Assembly (NCBI GenBank): GCA_964399035.1
Contig: CAYNPH010000087.1
Coordinates: 1-12,742, forward strand
Reading direction: 5' to 3'
DNA: 12,742 nt
From: WAOL01 sp964399035
Lineage (GTDB): Archaea; Thermoproteota; Thermoprotei_A; Sulfolobales; NBVN01
Shown: in pieces, positions 1 through 5,996 of the stretch
Layout: every line of letters starts with the position of its first letter
Numbering within the stretch: the first letter of the stretch is position 1
Position numbers and translations under genes: made by a program
Notes under the pieces: generated by a model
Told to the model about the DNA's origin: nothing
What the model saw: only the letters and a program-made list of their open reading frames with translations
The model's database searches: none

Positions 1-441
<441 letters not shown>

Positions 442-688
442 CGCGGCCGCAGGCCGCGGGGCGTGGGGACCTACCTAACACGTGGTCCGAGGCGGCCCCT
501 GTCAGGCCCGAATGTCCTGGGGTTAGTGCCCCAGGTTATTCGGGCCCCCATGTGATGCCCGATGTGAGCGCCCTTTCGCTACTGTCGCCGCGGCTGGAGG
601 GCGGTGCTTCACTCCCGGGGTTGTACCCCGCGTCCGACCCAGCCGCCGCCTTGAGCCGCGGCGTTTGTGTGTGTTGTGAGCGCCGATT
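442..688 (-). other. Structured pre-rRNA leader of the 16S gene
   Basis: This is about 245 nt between the predicted transcription start and mature 16S, with no credible coding. Strong inverted repeats are visible. A 7-bp hairpin (442-448 with 452-458) abuts the mature 5' end. GGACC (467-471) faces GGTCC (484-488). A long hairpin has a 9-bp arm (505-513 with 538-546), a 2x2 internal loop and a 7-bp arm (516-522 with 529-535). A 10-bp stem (586-595 with 654-663) encloses further hairpins, including CGGGGT/ACCCCG near 616-631. A 10-nt direct repeat, TGTGAGCGCC on the plus strand, occurs at 563-572 and 675-684. Archaeal 16S precursors are cut at a bulge-helix-bulge formed with the 3' flank, which is not in this window. 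Confidence 0.8.
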
Positions 689-707
689 AGTAGGTATACT
701 AGTACTC

Positions 708-717
708 CTTATAAATT
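708..717 (-). promoter_or_regulatory. rRNA promoter: TATA box (AATTTATAAG)
   Basis: On the minus strand AATTTATAAG follows a purine-rich BRE-like TAAG. The archaeal spacing of about 26 nt puts transcription start near 685-689, which gives the roughly 245-nt leader described above. It is the clearest TATA box near the rRNA gene. The start point is inferred, not observed. Confidence 0.75.
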
Positions 718-723
718 CTTAGG

Positions 724-753
724 GTAACTCCTCCCCTTCGTGAGGGGTGTTAC
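724..753. repeat. Inverted repeat just upstream of the rRNA promoter
   Basis: GTAAC (724-728) faces GTTAC (749-753), and inside it CCCCT (733-737) faces AGGGG (743-747). The dyad sits directly upstream of the rRNA BRE/TATA, about 35-70 nt before the predicted start. It could be an operator or activator site. A hairpin in a transcript is less likely, because neither neighbouring gene should transcribe across it. Confidence 0.45.
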
Positions 754-799
754 TCAAGTATTTTCGCTTGTTTTTTGTATTATTTAGGGGTAATTTTTT

Positions 800-810
800 G
801 TATAAACTTA
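800..810 (+). promoter_or_regulatory. Promoter of the pncA gene pair (TATAAACTTA)
   Basis: TATAAACTTA lies in an A+T-rich stretch (756-812), in contrast to the surrounding G+C-rich sequence. Archaeal spacing predicts a start near 828-832, leaving a leader of about 30-45 nt to the GTG at 862 or the ATG at 877. Confidence 0.6.
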
Positions 811-861
811 ATGCCACTCACTGAGACGAAACTATGAAAGCTACCGGAACACGAATATTAC

Positions 862-1494
862 GTGGGTGCGTCACGCATGAGCGCGGGAGGTATCAGCAAC
901 TACGTCGTCGGCATAACTAAGCACTCAGCACTGATAGTGGTTGACGTTCAGAAGGACTTCTGTGAGGGCGGCGCGTTACCCGTACCGGGTTGCTCTAAGA
1001 TCGTGCCCCGCATTAATGAGTACGTAAGGATGTTCAGCGAGCTAGGTTTACCAATCATTGCTAGCAGGGACTGGCACCCGCCGAACCACATGTCGTTCAA
1101 GGAGTTCGGAGGACCGTGGCCGAAGCACTGCGTGCGCGGAACCGAGGGGGCGGAGTTTCACCCTGACCTTAGGTTACCTGAGGATACGGTGGTGATCTCT
1201 AAGGCCACTCAGCCTGATAAGGAGGCGTACTCAGCGTTTGATGGAACCGAACTCCACTACGTCCTCACGTTGAAGGGGGTTAAGCGGGTGTTCGTTTGTG
1301 GGGTGGCGACCGACTACTGCGTTAAGGCTACTGCGTTGGACGCTTTGAGGCTTGGTTACGAGGTCGTGCTACTCACTGATGCGGTTGCGGGTGTCACTAG
1401 GGAAACCAGTGAAGCTGCGCTGAGGGAGGTGCTCAGGGAAGGCGGTGTACTGGCATCGAAAAACCTTATTTACGTGGGCGGGGAAGGCAGGTAA
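862..1494 (+). CDS. pncA: Nicotinamidase (isochorismatase-like hydrolase)
   Basis: The protein hydrolyses nicotinamide to nicotinate and ammonia, feeding salvage NAD synthesis in the cytosol. It has the cysteine-hydrolase fold. The catalytic Asp is D28 (ALIVVDVQKDF), the Lys is K114 (VISKATQ) and the nucleophile is C153 in GVATDYCVKATALDALRLG. Metal-site candidates are D70 and H72 (SRDWHPPNH) and H89. The substrate-side cis-peptide region (GVAT) is also present. The 210-residue length is normal or slightly long. The first codon is GTG at 862. An in-frame ATG at 877, with GGGTG 9-13 nt upstream, may be the true start and would give 205 residues. The gene heads a likely pair with the downstream CoA kinase, 26 nt away. 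The family assignment is firm; the nicotinamide preference rests on family similarity. Confidence 0.93.
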   Translation: MGASRMSAGGISNYVVGITKHSALIVVDVQKDFCEGGALPVPGCSKIVPRINEYVRMFSELGLPIIASRDWHPPNHMSFKEFGGPWPKHCVRGTEGAEFHPDLRLPEDTVVISKATQPDKEAYSAFDGTELHYVLTLKGVKRVFVCGVATDYCVKATALDALRLGYEVVLLTDAVAGVTRETSEAALREVLREGGVLASKNLIYVGGEGR

Positions 1495-1520
1495 TCACTG
1501 TTTGGGAGGATGAGTGGCGG

Positions 1521-2075
1521 TTGAAGGCTTTGAGAATGCCGGAGAGCGTCAGGGGTGAGTTAAGCAAAGGAGCCGGCATTATTATTGAGGGACGTGACTC
1601 CAGAGAAACTGCGTTAAAGACCCTCCACCTACTCAGCGAGTGCAACTTAGTCATCGCTGTGGGGGACGTGGTGTGTCACTCACTAATGCATGCTGGACTG
1701 CTACCCGACGTCTGCGTCATTGATGGGAGAACCTTGAGGAAGGACGTAAGTGATGCTGAGATGATCGGTGAGGAGTTGTTTGATGAGGTAGTAACCGTGT
1801 GTAACCCGCCGGCACACATAACCGTGGAAGCCATGGACGCCTTGAGAAGCGCCTTCAGCATCGCTAGGAGGGGCGGCAGGGTCCTCGTGAAGGTCAAGGG
1901 GGAGGAGGACCTACTGGCGCTCTACGCCTTAACGCTCGTTAAGCACGAGGAGTGCATCGTGTACGGAATGCCTGGGAAGGGCGTCGGGGTAATGACTGCT
2001 GACGATGAGTTGAAACGCTACGCCAGTAAGGTATTAAGTAAGTTCGAGGAAGTAAGCGTTACATGTTCGGAGTAG
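1521..2075 (+). CDS. GTP-dependent dephospho-CoA kinase (DUF359)
   Basis: This archaeal enzyme phosphorylates dephospho-CoA with GTP, the last step of CoA synthesis; it is unrelated to bacterial CoaE. The family motifs appear in order: LRMPESVR at the N-terminus, AVGDVVCHSL (46-55), LPDVCVIDGRTLR (61-73), NPPAHIT (95-101), KGEEDLLAL (126-134) and VYGMPGKGVGVM (147-158). These include the acidic residues D49, D68 and E128-D130. At 184 residues it is full length for the family. A TTG start at 1521 fits because homologues begin a few residues before the LPE-R motif and GGAGG lies at 1505-1509. The next in-frame ATG (1536) would cut into that motif. It is probably co-transcribed with pncA, making a small cofactor operon. 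Confidence 0.92.
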   Translation: MKALRMPESVRGELSKGAGIIIEGRDSRETALKTLHLLSECNLVIAVGDVVCHSLMHAGLLPDVCVIDGRTLRKDVSDAEMIGEELFDEVVTVCNPPAHITVEAMDALRSAFSIARRGGRVLVKVKGEEDLLALYALTLVKHEECIVYGMPGKGVGVMTADDELKRYASKVLSKFEEVSVTCSE

Positions 2076-2094
2076 GAGGACGTGAATAATTAAA

Positions 2095-2110
2095 CTTCTT
2101 TTACCTCTTT
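2095..2110 (+). terminator. T-rich termination tract after the CoA kinase gene
   Basis: Pyrimidine- and T-rich sequence (CTTCTTTTACCTCTTT) begins 20 nt after the stop codon and ends just before the convergent protease gene's stop. Archaeal RNA polymerase terminates at T-rich tracts without needing a hairpin. No stem-loop is seen here. Confidence 0.4.
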
Positions 2111-2114
2111 ACTG

Positions 2115-4136
2115 TTATCCCTCAGAGCGGGGCTTCCTAGAGAGGAGCGCACCGGCAATAGCCCCCAGTAACGCCCCCATCCCTATAGCTATTGCGGTTA
2201 TCATCACGTCGCCTCCCGGAAGGTTCGTCACCCAGCCGGACGTCCCCGAACCCGTGTTTTGCGTGCCGGTATTCGTTAGTGTCGTCGTGGACTGACTCCC
2301 CTGTTGCGTCGTAGTGGTGCTCACCGGCGTGGTCACTGTTTGTGTTGACGGTGAAGTTACCGGTGTTGATGTTACCGTAGGTGTTGTGGTTATCACGTGC
2401 ACCTTATTGCCGGCGATTATGAGGTACCACATCGTGTTTATGAGTGCTAGGTCGTAGAAGTACACCGCGCTGGCGTCGTCGATCCCGCGTAGCGTGTCAC
2501 CGCGCTCCACGTACGATAACGCGACGATCGGGTTGAACCCGGACGCTATCGCCTCCCCGGCAGCCTCTAGCGCGGCATCTCTCAGCCTATCGGCGGTCGC
2601 GCCCACGTCGGTAGTGAAGGCCGTGTTAAGCATGGCGGACGCGTAAGCTGAGGCGCGTAGGGCTTCAGCCAGCGCCGCCAGGTAGTCAGTGTCGAGCAAC
2701 TGCTTTGCTTTGTCCGCCATCTCTAGGACCTTCGTCACCGCTGACTGCTGACCCACGAGTGACTCTATGTAGGATGCGGAAGTCATGGCGAAGTACGTTA
2801 GCAGGGACGCGTGCCTTCTTAAGGACTCCGTGTCTACAGTTATGCCGGATGCGGGCACAGCATAGTACATTTTAGTCCAGTCCATCACGGTCTTAGCTCT
2901 CCAGTAGGCGTAGACGGCATCGTAGATCGTGTCGTAACTCACCACACCCTGCGGGAGCGAGTTAAACGTCTCATTAGCGTCAAGAGCCCTCGAAGCTATC
3001 TCGACAGCCACGCTTAACTTAGCGATGTCAACGCTCCCCACGTTACTCCCGATGACGTCCTTCCTAACGGAGTAGTACGTGTTTAGGGCGTGAGTTAACT
3101 CGTCCTTAGCCCTACTAACCAACGCCTCGTAACTCTCGTCCCCAGCCGCTATCGCGGCCACCCAGTAAGCCGTGTCAGCGTAAATGTCGGAGGCGAAGAA
3201 GTCTGAGGCTGCAGAGTAGTAATTGCCGAGCTTCAGGTCCTTCAAGCCATTAACGTAGTACCGCCTAGCCTTCTCAAGGTACTGTTTAATGATACCCGAC
3301 ACCTGCGGTGCCTTAAGGGCCTCTGACTCAGCACGGGACTTTATCTGGCCGTAGAGGCTCTTCGAGTCGTTAATCCATCCCTTAATCACACCAATAACCT
3401 CGGGAGGTAGCTTTACCTTAGCCTTAGGCGGTCTGGGTATGTCTATGCCGAACCAGTGGAGGGCGTCGTAAATAGTGGACACCTCAACGACCTTCACACC
3501 CTTCTTCTCACCCAACTTAACCACGTCCACGTACGCATGCTTAGACAGGCTGTAAGCGATTCGCTGGCCAGCTGGTATTAGCATGACCTTCGCACCGACC
3601 TCTGCCGCGGCATCCAGCTTCTCCGGTATGCCGCCAACAGGCCCTATGGTGCCGTCGGGCATGATCATTCCTGTCTCGACGACCGATTCGTTAATGGGTT
3701 TGTCCAGCAGCGCCGATACTATAGCCACGGTCATCGCAGCGCCTGCTGAGGGCCCTCCAACGATAGTTGAGTTCGATATCACCGATATGAAGTAATCGTA
3801 GTTGAAGTAGTTCTTGCCCGCCACGTAGGCCGCCACCAGCGCCGCCAGCCTAGCGGATGCCTGCATGTCCACCTCGGTCAGGGGTTCCGTCGATAGGTAC
3901 ACCTCGCCGTCGCCGGGCGTAACGACCACCTTAAGAAGCGTTGGGACGCCGAAGTACTTACCGTTAGCCTCGCCGACAGCAAGTATGTGCATCTCACGCA
4001 CGACACCGCCGCACGGGAAGGGCTCGGCGCCCCAAACAGGTAACGTGCTTACGAAGCCCGTAAGCACCGTACTAACTACTATGGCGGCAAGCACCGCTGT
4101 TAACGCGTAGCGGGTACGGTTACGCACCACTCTCAC
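2115..4136 (-). CDS. Membrane-anchored S16 (Lon-type) serine protease, COG1750-like
   Basis: This is a 673-residue protein with an N-terminal hydrophobic segment (about 10-33; signal or anchor) followed by a Lon-type proteolytic domain (about 45-235). S130 lies in GGPSAGAA and K173 in GGIPEKLDAAAEVGAK. Their 43-residue spacing equals the Ser-Lys dyad spacing of E. coli Lon (S679/K722). There is no AAA+ ATPase domain. Residues about 255-575 are mostly helical and rich in Ala and Tyr. A Ser/Thr/Gln-rich linker follows (about 580-634), then a C-terminal membrane helix (about 643-666) and RKPRSEG. This suggests an extracellular, possibly glycosylated, doubly anchored peptidase. The first codon is GTG at 4136. 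Two more GTGs (codons 3 and 4) follow, and GGTGA at 4134-4138 could serve the later ones. Substrates are unknown. Confidence 0.88.
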   Translation of the reverse strand: MRVVRNRTRYALTAVLAAIVVSTVLTGFVSTLPVWGAEPFPCGGVVREMHILAVGEANGKYFGVPTLLKVVVTPGDGEVYLSTEPLTEVDMQASARLAALVAAYVAGKNYFNYDYFISVISNSTIVGGPSAGAAMTVAIVSALLDKPINESVVETGMIMPDGTIGPVGGIPEKLDAAAEVGAKVMLIPAGQRIAYSLSKHAYVDVVKLGEKKGVKVVEVSTIYDALHWFGIDIPRPPKAKVKLPPEVIGVIKGWINDSKSLYGQIKSRAESEALKAPQVSGIIKQYLEKARRYYVNGLKDLKLGNYYSAASDFFASDIYADTAYWVAAIAAGDESYEALVSRAKDELTHALNTYYSVRKDVIGSNVGSVDIAKLSVAVEIASRALDANETFNSLPQGVVSYDTIYDAVYAYWRAKTVMDWTKMYYAVPASGITVDTESLRRHASLLTYFAMTSASYIESLVGQQSAVTKVLEMADKAKQLLDTDYLAALAEALRASAYASAMLNTAFTTDVGATADRLRDAALEAAGEAIASGFNPIVALSYVERGDTLRGIDDASAVYFYDLALINTMWYLIIAGNKVHVITTTPTVTSTPVTSPSTQTVTTPVSTTTTQQGSQSTTTLTNTGTQNTGSGTSGWVTNLPGGDVMITAIAIGMGALLGAIAGALLSRKPRSEG

Positions 4137-4179
4137 CGCAATTCTTTACATCCCGACAGAAAATAACGTTTGGTCGGGG
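4137..4179. promoter_or_regulatory. 43-bp divergent promoter region
   Basis: Only 43 bp separate the protease start from the methyltransferase start. GTTATTTT on the minus strand (4161-4168) lies 25-32 nt before the protease GTG, and ATTCTTTA on the plus strand (4141-4148) lies 32-39 nt before the methyltransferase GTG. Both fit nearly leaderless transcripts. The boxes are weak matches, so the positions are tentative. Confidence 0.4.
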
Positions 4180-4824
4180 GTGACGCAAGCACTGAGTATC
4201 GCGGTAATCGTGGAGAACCTAGAGCCCTGCCTCTCGCCATGGCTCCGCACAGAATACGTGTACGTAGCTAAGGTGCTGGGGGAGTCAGTAGTATTCACCA
4301 ACGTTAAGGACCCGCATATGATGGCTGAGCTAAGCAAGCTCGCCCCCACGTTCGCGGAGGACGTGGTGGAGTATGTTGCCCGAAGGGGCCTTAGGAAAGT
4401 CATAGTCCTTGACCCTAAGGGCGAGAAGGAATTAACGCCGGATGACCTCCGGGACTGCGATGCTGTCGTGATAGGCGGGATCATGGGGGACTACCCGCCG
4501 AAGGGGAGGACCTGGGAACTCATAACTAAGCGACTCCCGAACGCGATCCCGAGGAACTTAGGTAAGGAGCAATTAACGATAGCTGGCGCTGCATACGTGC
4601 TCAAACAGGTAATGATGGGGCGCACGCTGAGGGACCTAGAGTTCGTTGATGGTCTAAGGATATCTCTGAGTTTAGGTGTTGCTGAGCTCGAGATAGAGTT
4701 ACCGTACAGGTTCCCGTGCGAGGGCGGTAAAATCGTGCTACCGGAAAACTACGTTGAGATCGTTGCAAGGAGGAGCGTGTTTTACGAGAGCGAGGAGGCT
4801 TGTGAGGAGGAGCGGAGTCCCTGA
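4180..4824 (+). CDS. Sfm1-like SPOUT methyltransferase (PF04252 family)
   Basis: The 214-residue protein matches, by recall, yeast Sfm1, a SPOUT-fold enzyme that methylates an arginine of ribosomal protein uS3. The shared pattern is VENLEPCLSPWLRTEY near residue 11, VLDPKGEKELTPDDL (76-90), VIGGIMGDYPPKGRTWEL (97-114), RNLGKEQLTIAGAA (125-138) and a C-terminal PYRF...VLPENYVEIV. The GGI-GD-PP and LG-KQ-T blocks form the SAM-binding knot in this family. Archaeal members are usually annotated as predicted RNA methyltransferases, so whether the target is protein or RNA is open. The GTG start at 4180 lies in GGGGGTGA. The extreme C-terminus is acidic (SEEACEEER). The gene is divergent from the protease and ends 8 bp from convergent sua5. 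Confidence 0.85.
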   Translation: MTQALSIAVIVENLEPCLSPWLRTEYVYVAKVLGESVVFTNVKDPHMMAELSKLAPTFAEDVVEYVARRGLRKVIVLDPKGEKELTPDDLRDCDAVVIGGIMGDYPPKGRTWELITKRLPNAIPRNLGKEQLTIAGAAYVLKQVMMGRTLRDLEFVDGLRISLSLGVAELEIELPYRFPCEGGKIVLPENYVEIVARRSVFYESEEACEEERSP

Positions 4825-4832
4825 AAAGTTGC

Positions 4833-5867
4833 CTACCTCCAAGGCACGACCTTGTGTGCGGCCGAGCGAAGCCTATACCTTATCGCAACCCATAAACCAC
4901 CGCCTGGGAAGTCCTCGGCAACGATGCACGTTTTAGCTAAGGCCTCAGCAACGCGTAGCGCCTTGTAGAGCTTCCTAGCTACGTCTAGGGCGTTACTTCG
5001 CGATCCAATATCAATGACTTTGAGACCGGACGTGAGGTACACCGCGGCTGTCTCCGAGCTGGACAGTATGACGCCGCCCTCACCGCAGAGTTCCAACGCT
5101 ACCTGCGATACCCTCTCCGCGTACTCCCTTAGGGTAACACCTTCCGCGAGGTCCGCGGGCGCCTCCACAATAATTAACTGCTTTGAGGGGGAGTACCTGA
5201 CCCTCTTAGATGATCCGGTGCCGGGCTTAAGCGTGACTGACCTACCTAATACATCCTCTATCTCCTCCCTGGGAATTGCTCCCGGCCTGAGTATTGTGGG
5301 GGGATCCACTGTTAGGTCCAGTACCGTTGACTCGATCCCTATGGGGGTCTCTCCACCGTCAACTACTAGGTCGATGAGCCCTCCTAGATCCGCGAGCACG
5401 TCGGAAGCCCGGGTGGGTGAGGGCCTGCCTGATAGGTTTGCTGAGGGCGCGACTACGGGCCTACCCAAACCAGCTATTATCGCTTCGGCGACGGGGTGGG
5501 CGGGCCACCTAACGCCTACCTTCCGCCTCCCGCCAGTCACGGCTTTAGGGACGGATTCCGCCTTGATGAGGATTAGAGTTAGTGGGCCGGGCCAGAACCT
5601 CCGTGCCAGCCTCTCAGCGTCTTCCGGGAATTCGCTGACGCATTGTGGCACCATCTCCATGCCTGAAATGTGCAGGATGAGGGCATCGCTTAACGGCCTT
5701 CTCTTGACCTCGAACACCTTGAGTACGGCTGATTCATTGAAAGCATCTGCCCCTAAACCGTAGACAGTTTCTGTCGGGAAGGCCACTAACCCACCAGATC
5801 GTAGCACGCGCACCGCTTCCTCGAGCCACTCACCCTTCTTACCGACGGCCTTGACGACCCTTGTCAT
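4833..5867 (-). CDS. sua5: Threonylcarbamoyl-AMP synthase, two-domain Sua5 type
   Basis: The enzyme makes threonylcarbamoyl-AMP from threonine, bicarbonate and ATP for t6A at position 37 of tRNAs reading ANN codons; KEOPS then transfers the group. The YrdC domain (about 15-205) has GGLVAFPTETVYGLG (25-39), KVFEVKRRPLSDAL (50-63), RFWPGPLTLIL (90-100), VGVRWPAHP, VAPSANLSG (139-147), GIESTVLDL and ILRPGAI. A Sua5 C-terminal domain follows (about 230-344), ending VAEDFPGGGLWVAIRYRLRSAAHKVV. Length (344) is typical. The connecting loop, usually close to PGMKYRHYAP, is degenerate here (PGTGSSKRVRYSP, about 215-227). ATG at 5867 fits a leaderless transcript from the TATA box at 5894-5901. It shares a position-37 theme with trm5 upstream. 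Confidence 0.95.
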   Translation of the reverse strand: MTRVVKAVGKKGEWLEEAVRVLRSGGLVAFPTETVYGLGADAFNESAVLKVFEVKRRPLSDALILHISGMEMVPQCVSEFPEDAERLARRFWPGPLTLILIKAESVPKAVTGGRRKVGVRWPAHPVAEAIIAGLGRPVVAPSANLSGRPSPTRASDVLADLGGLIDLVVDGGETPIGIESTVLDLTVDPPTILRPGAIPREEIEDVLGRSVTLKPGTGSSKRVRYSPSKQLIIVEAPADLAEGVTLREYAERVSQVALELCGEGGVILSSSETAAVYLTSGLKVIDIGSRSNALDVARKLYKALRVAEALAKTCIVAEDFPGGGLWVAIRYRLRSAAHKVVPWR

Positions 5868-5893
5868 TCACGAACACCTTGCGGAAGCCACGG

Positions 5894-5920
5894 TTTAAAT
5901 TGCGTTGAGCGTAATTTAAA
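5894..5920. promoter_or_regulatory. Interleaved divergent promoters: TTTAAATT and AATTTAAA boxes
   Basis: TTTAAATT (5894-5901) and AATTTAAA (5913-5920) are exact reverse complements, 11 nt apart. Each works as a TATA box on either strand. The first, read on the plus strand, predicts a start at about 5924, a few nt before the C box of the sRNA. Read on the minus strand, the first predicts a start near 5871, just before the sua5 ATG (5867). The second, on the minus strand, predicts about 5890, giving a short sua5 leader containing GGTG. Which box serves which gene needs 5'-end data. Confidence 0.65.
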
Positions 5921-5923
5921 GGT

Positions 5924-5986
5924 GAAACTGATGATGTATCGCATCCTTGCTGACCTACTGTGATGAGTACGAATCCCCCTGAAGCC
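5924..5986 (+). ncRNA. C/D box sRNA (2'-O-methylation guide)
   Basis: The boxes occur in the right order and spacing: C box TGATGA (5929-5934), 15-nt guide (5935-5949), D' box CTGA (5950-5953), short spacer, C' box GTGATGA (5960-5966), 12-nt guide (5967-5978) and D box CTGA (5979-5982). The total length of about 60 nt is typical of archaea. The RNA would assemble with L7Ae, Nop5 and fibrillarin and direct methylation opposite the fifth guide base from each D box. The complement of the D' guide is CAAGGATGCGATACA (predicted Gm), and that of the D guide is GGGGATTCGTAC (predicted Am). Neither complement was found in the 440 nt of 16S here, so targets are unassigned. No reading frame competes in this gap. 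Ends are estimated to within about 4 nt. Confidence 0.85.
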
Positions 5987-5996
5987 CTTTCTGGAA

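Noticed and set aside
5014..5763. A 249-codon open frame opposite sua5
   Set aside because: It mirrors a strongly conserved enzyme, its translation is Ser/Thr/Pro-rich without recognisable motifs, and open antisense frames are common in G+C-rich coding sequence.
5967..5978. The second sRNA guide (GTACGAATCCCC) looks like the 3' half of a tRNA T arm, suggesting a Cm56 guide as in Pyrobaculum
   Set aside because: The guide is the same sense as the T arm rather than its complement, and the fifth-base rule points to an A, not C56.
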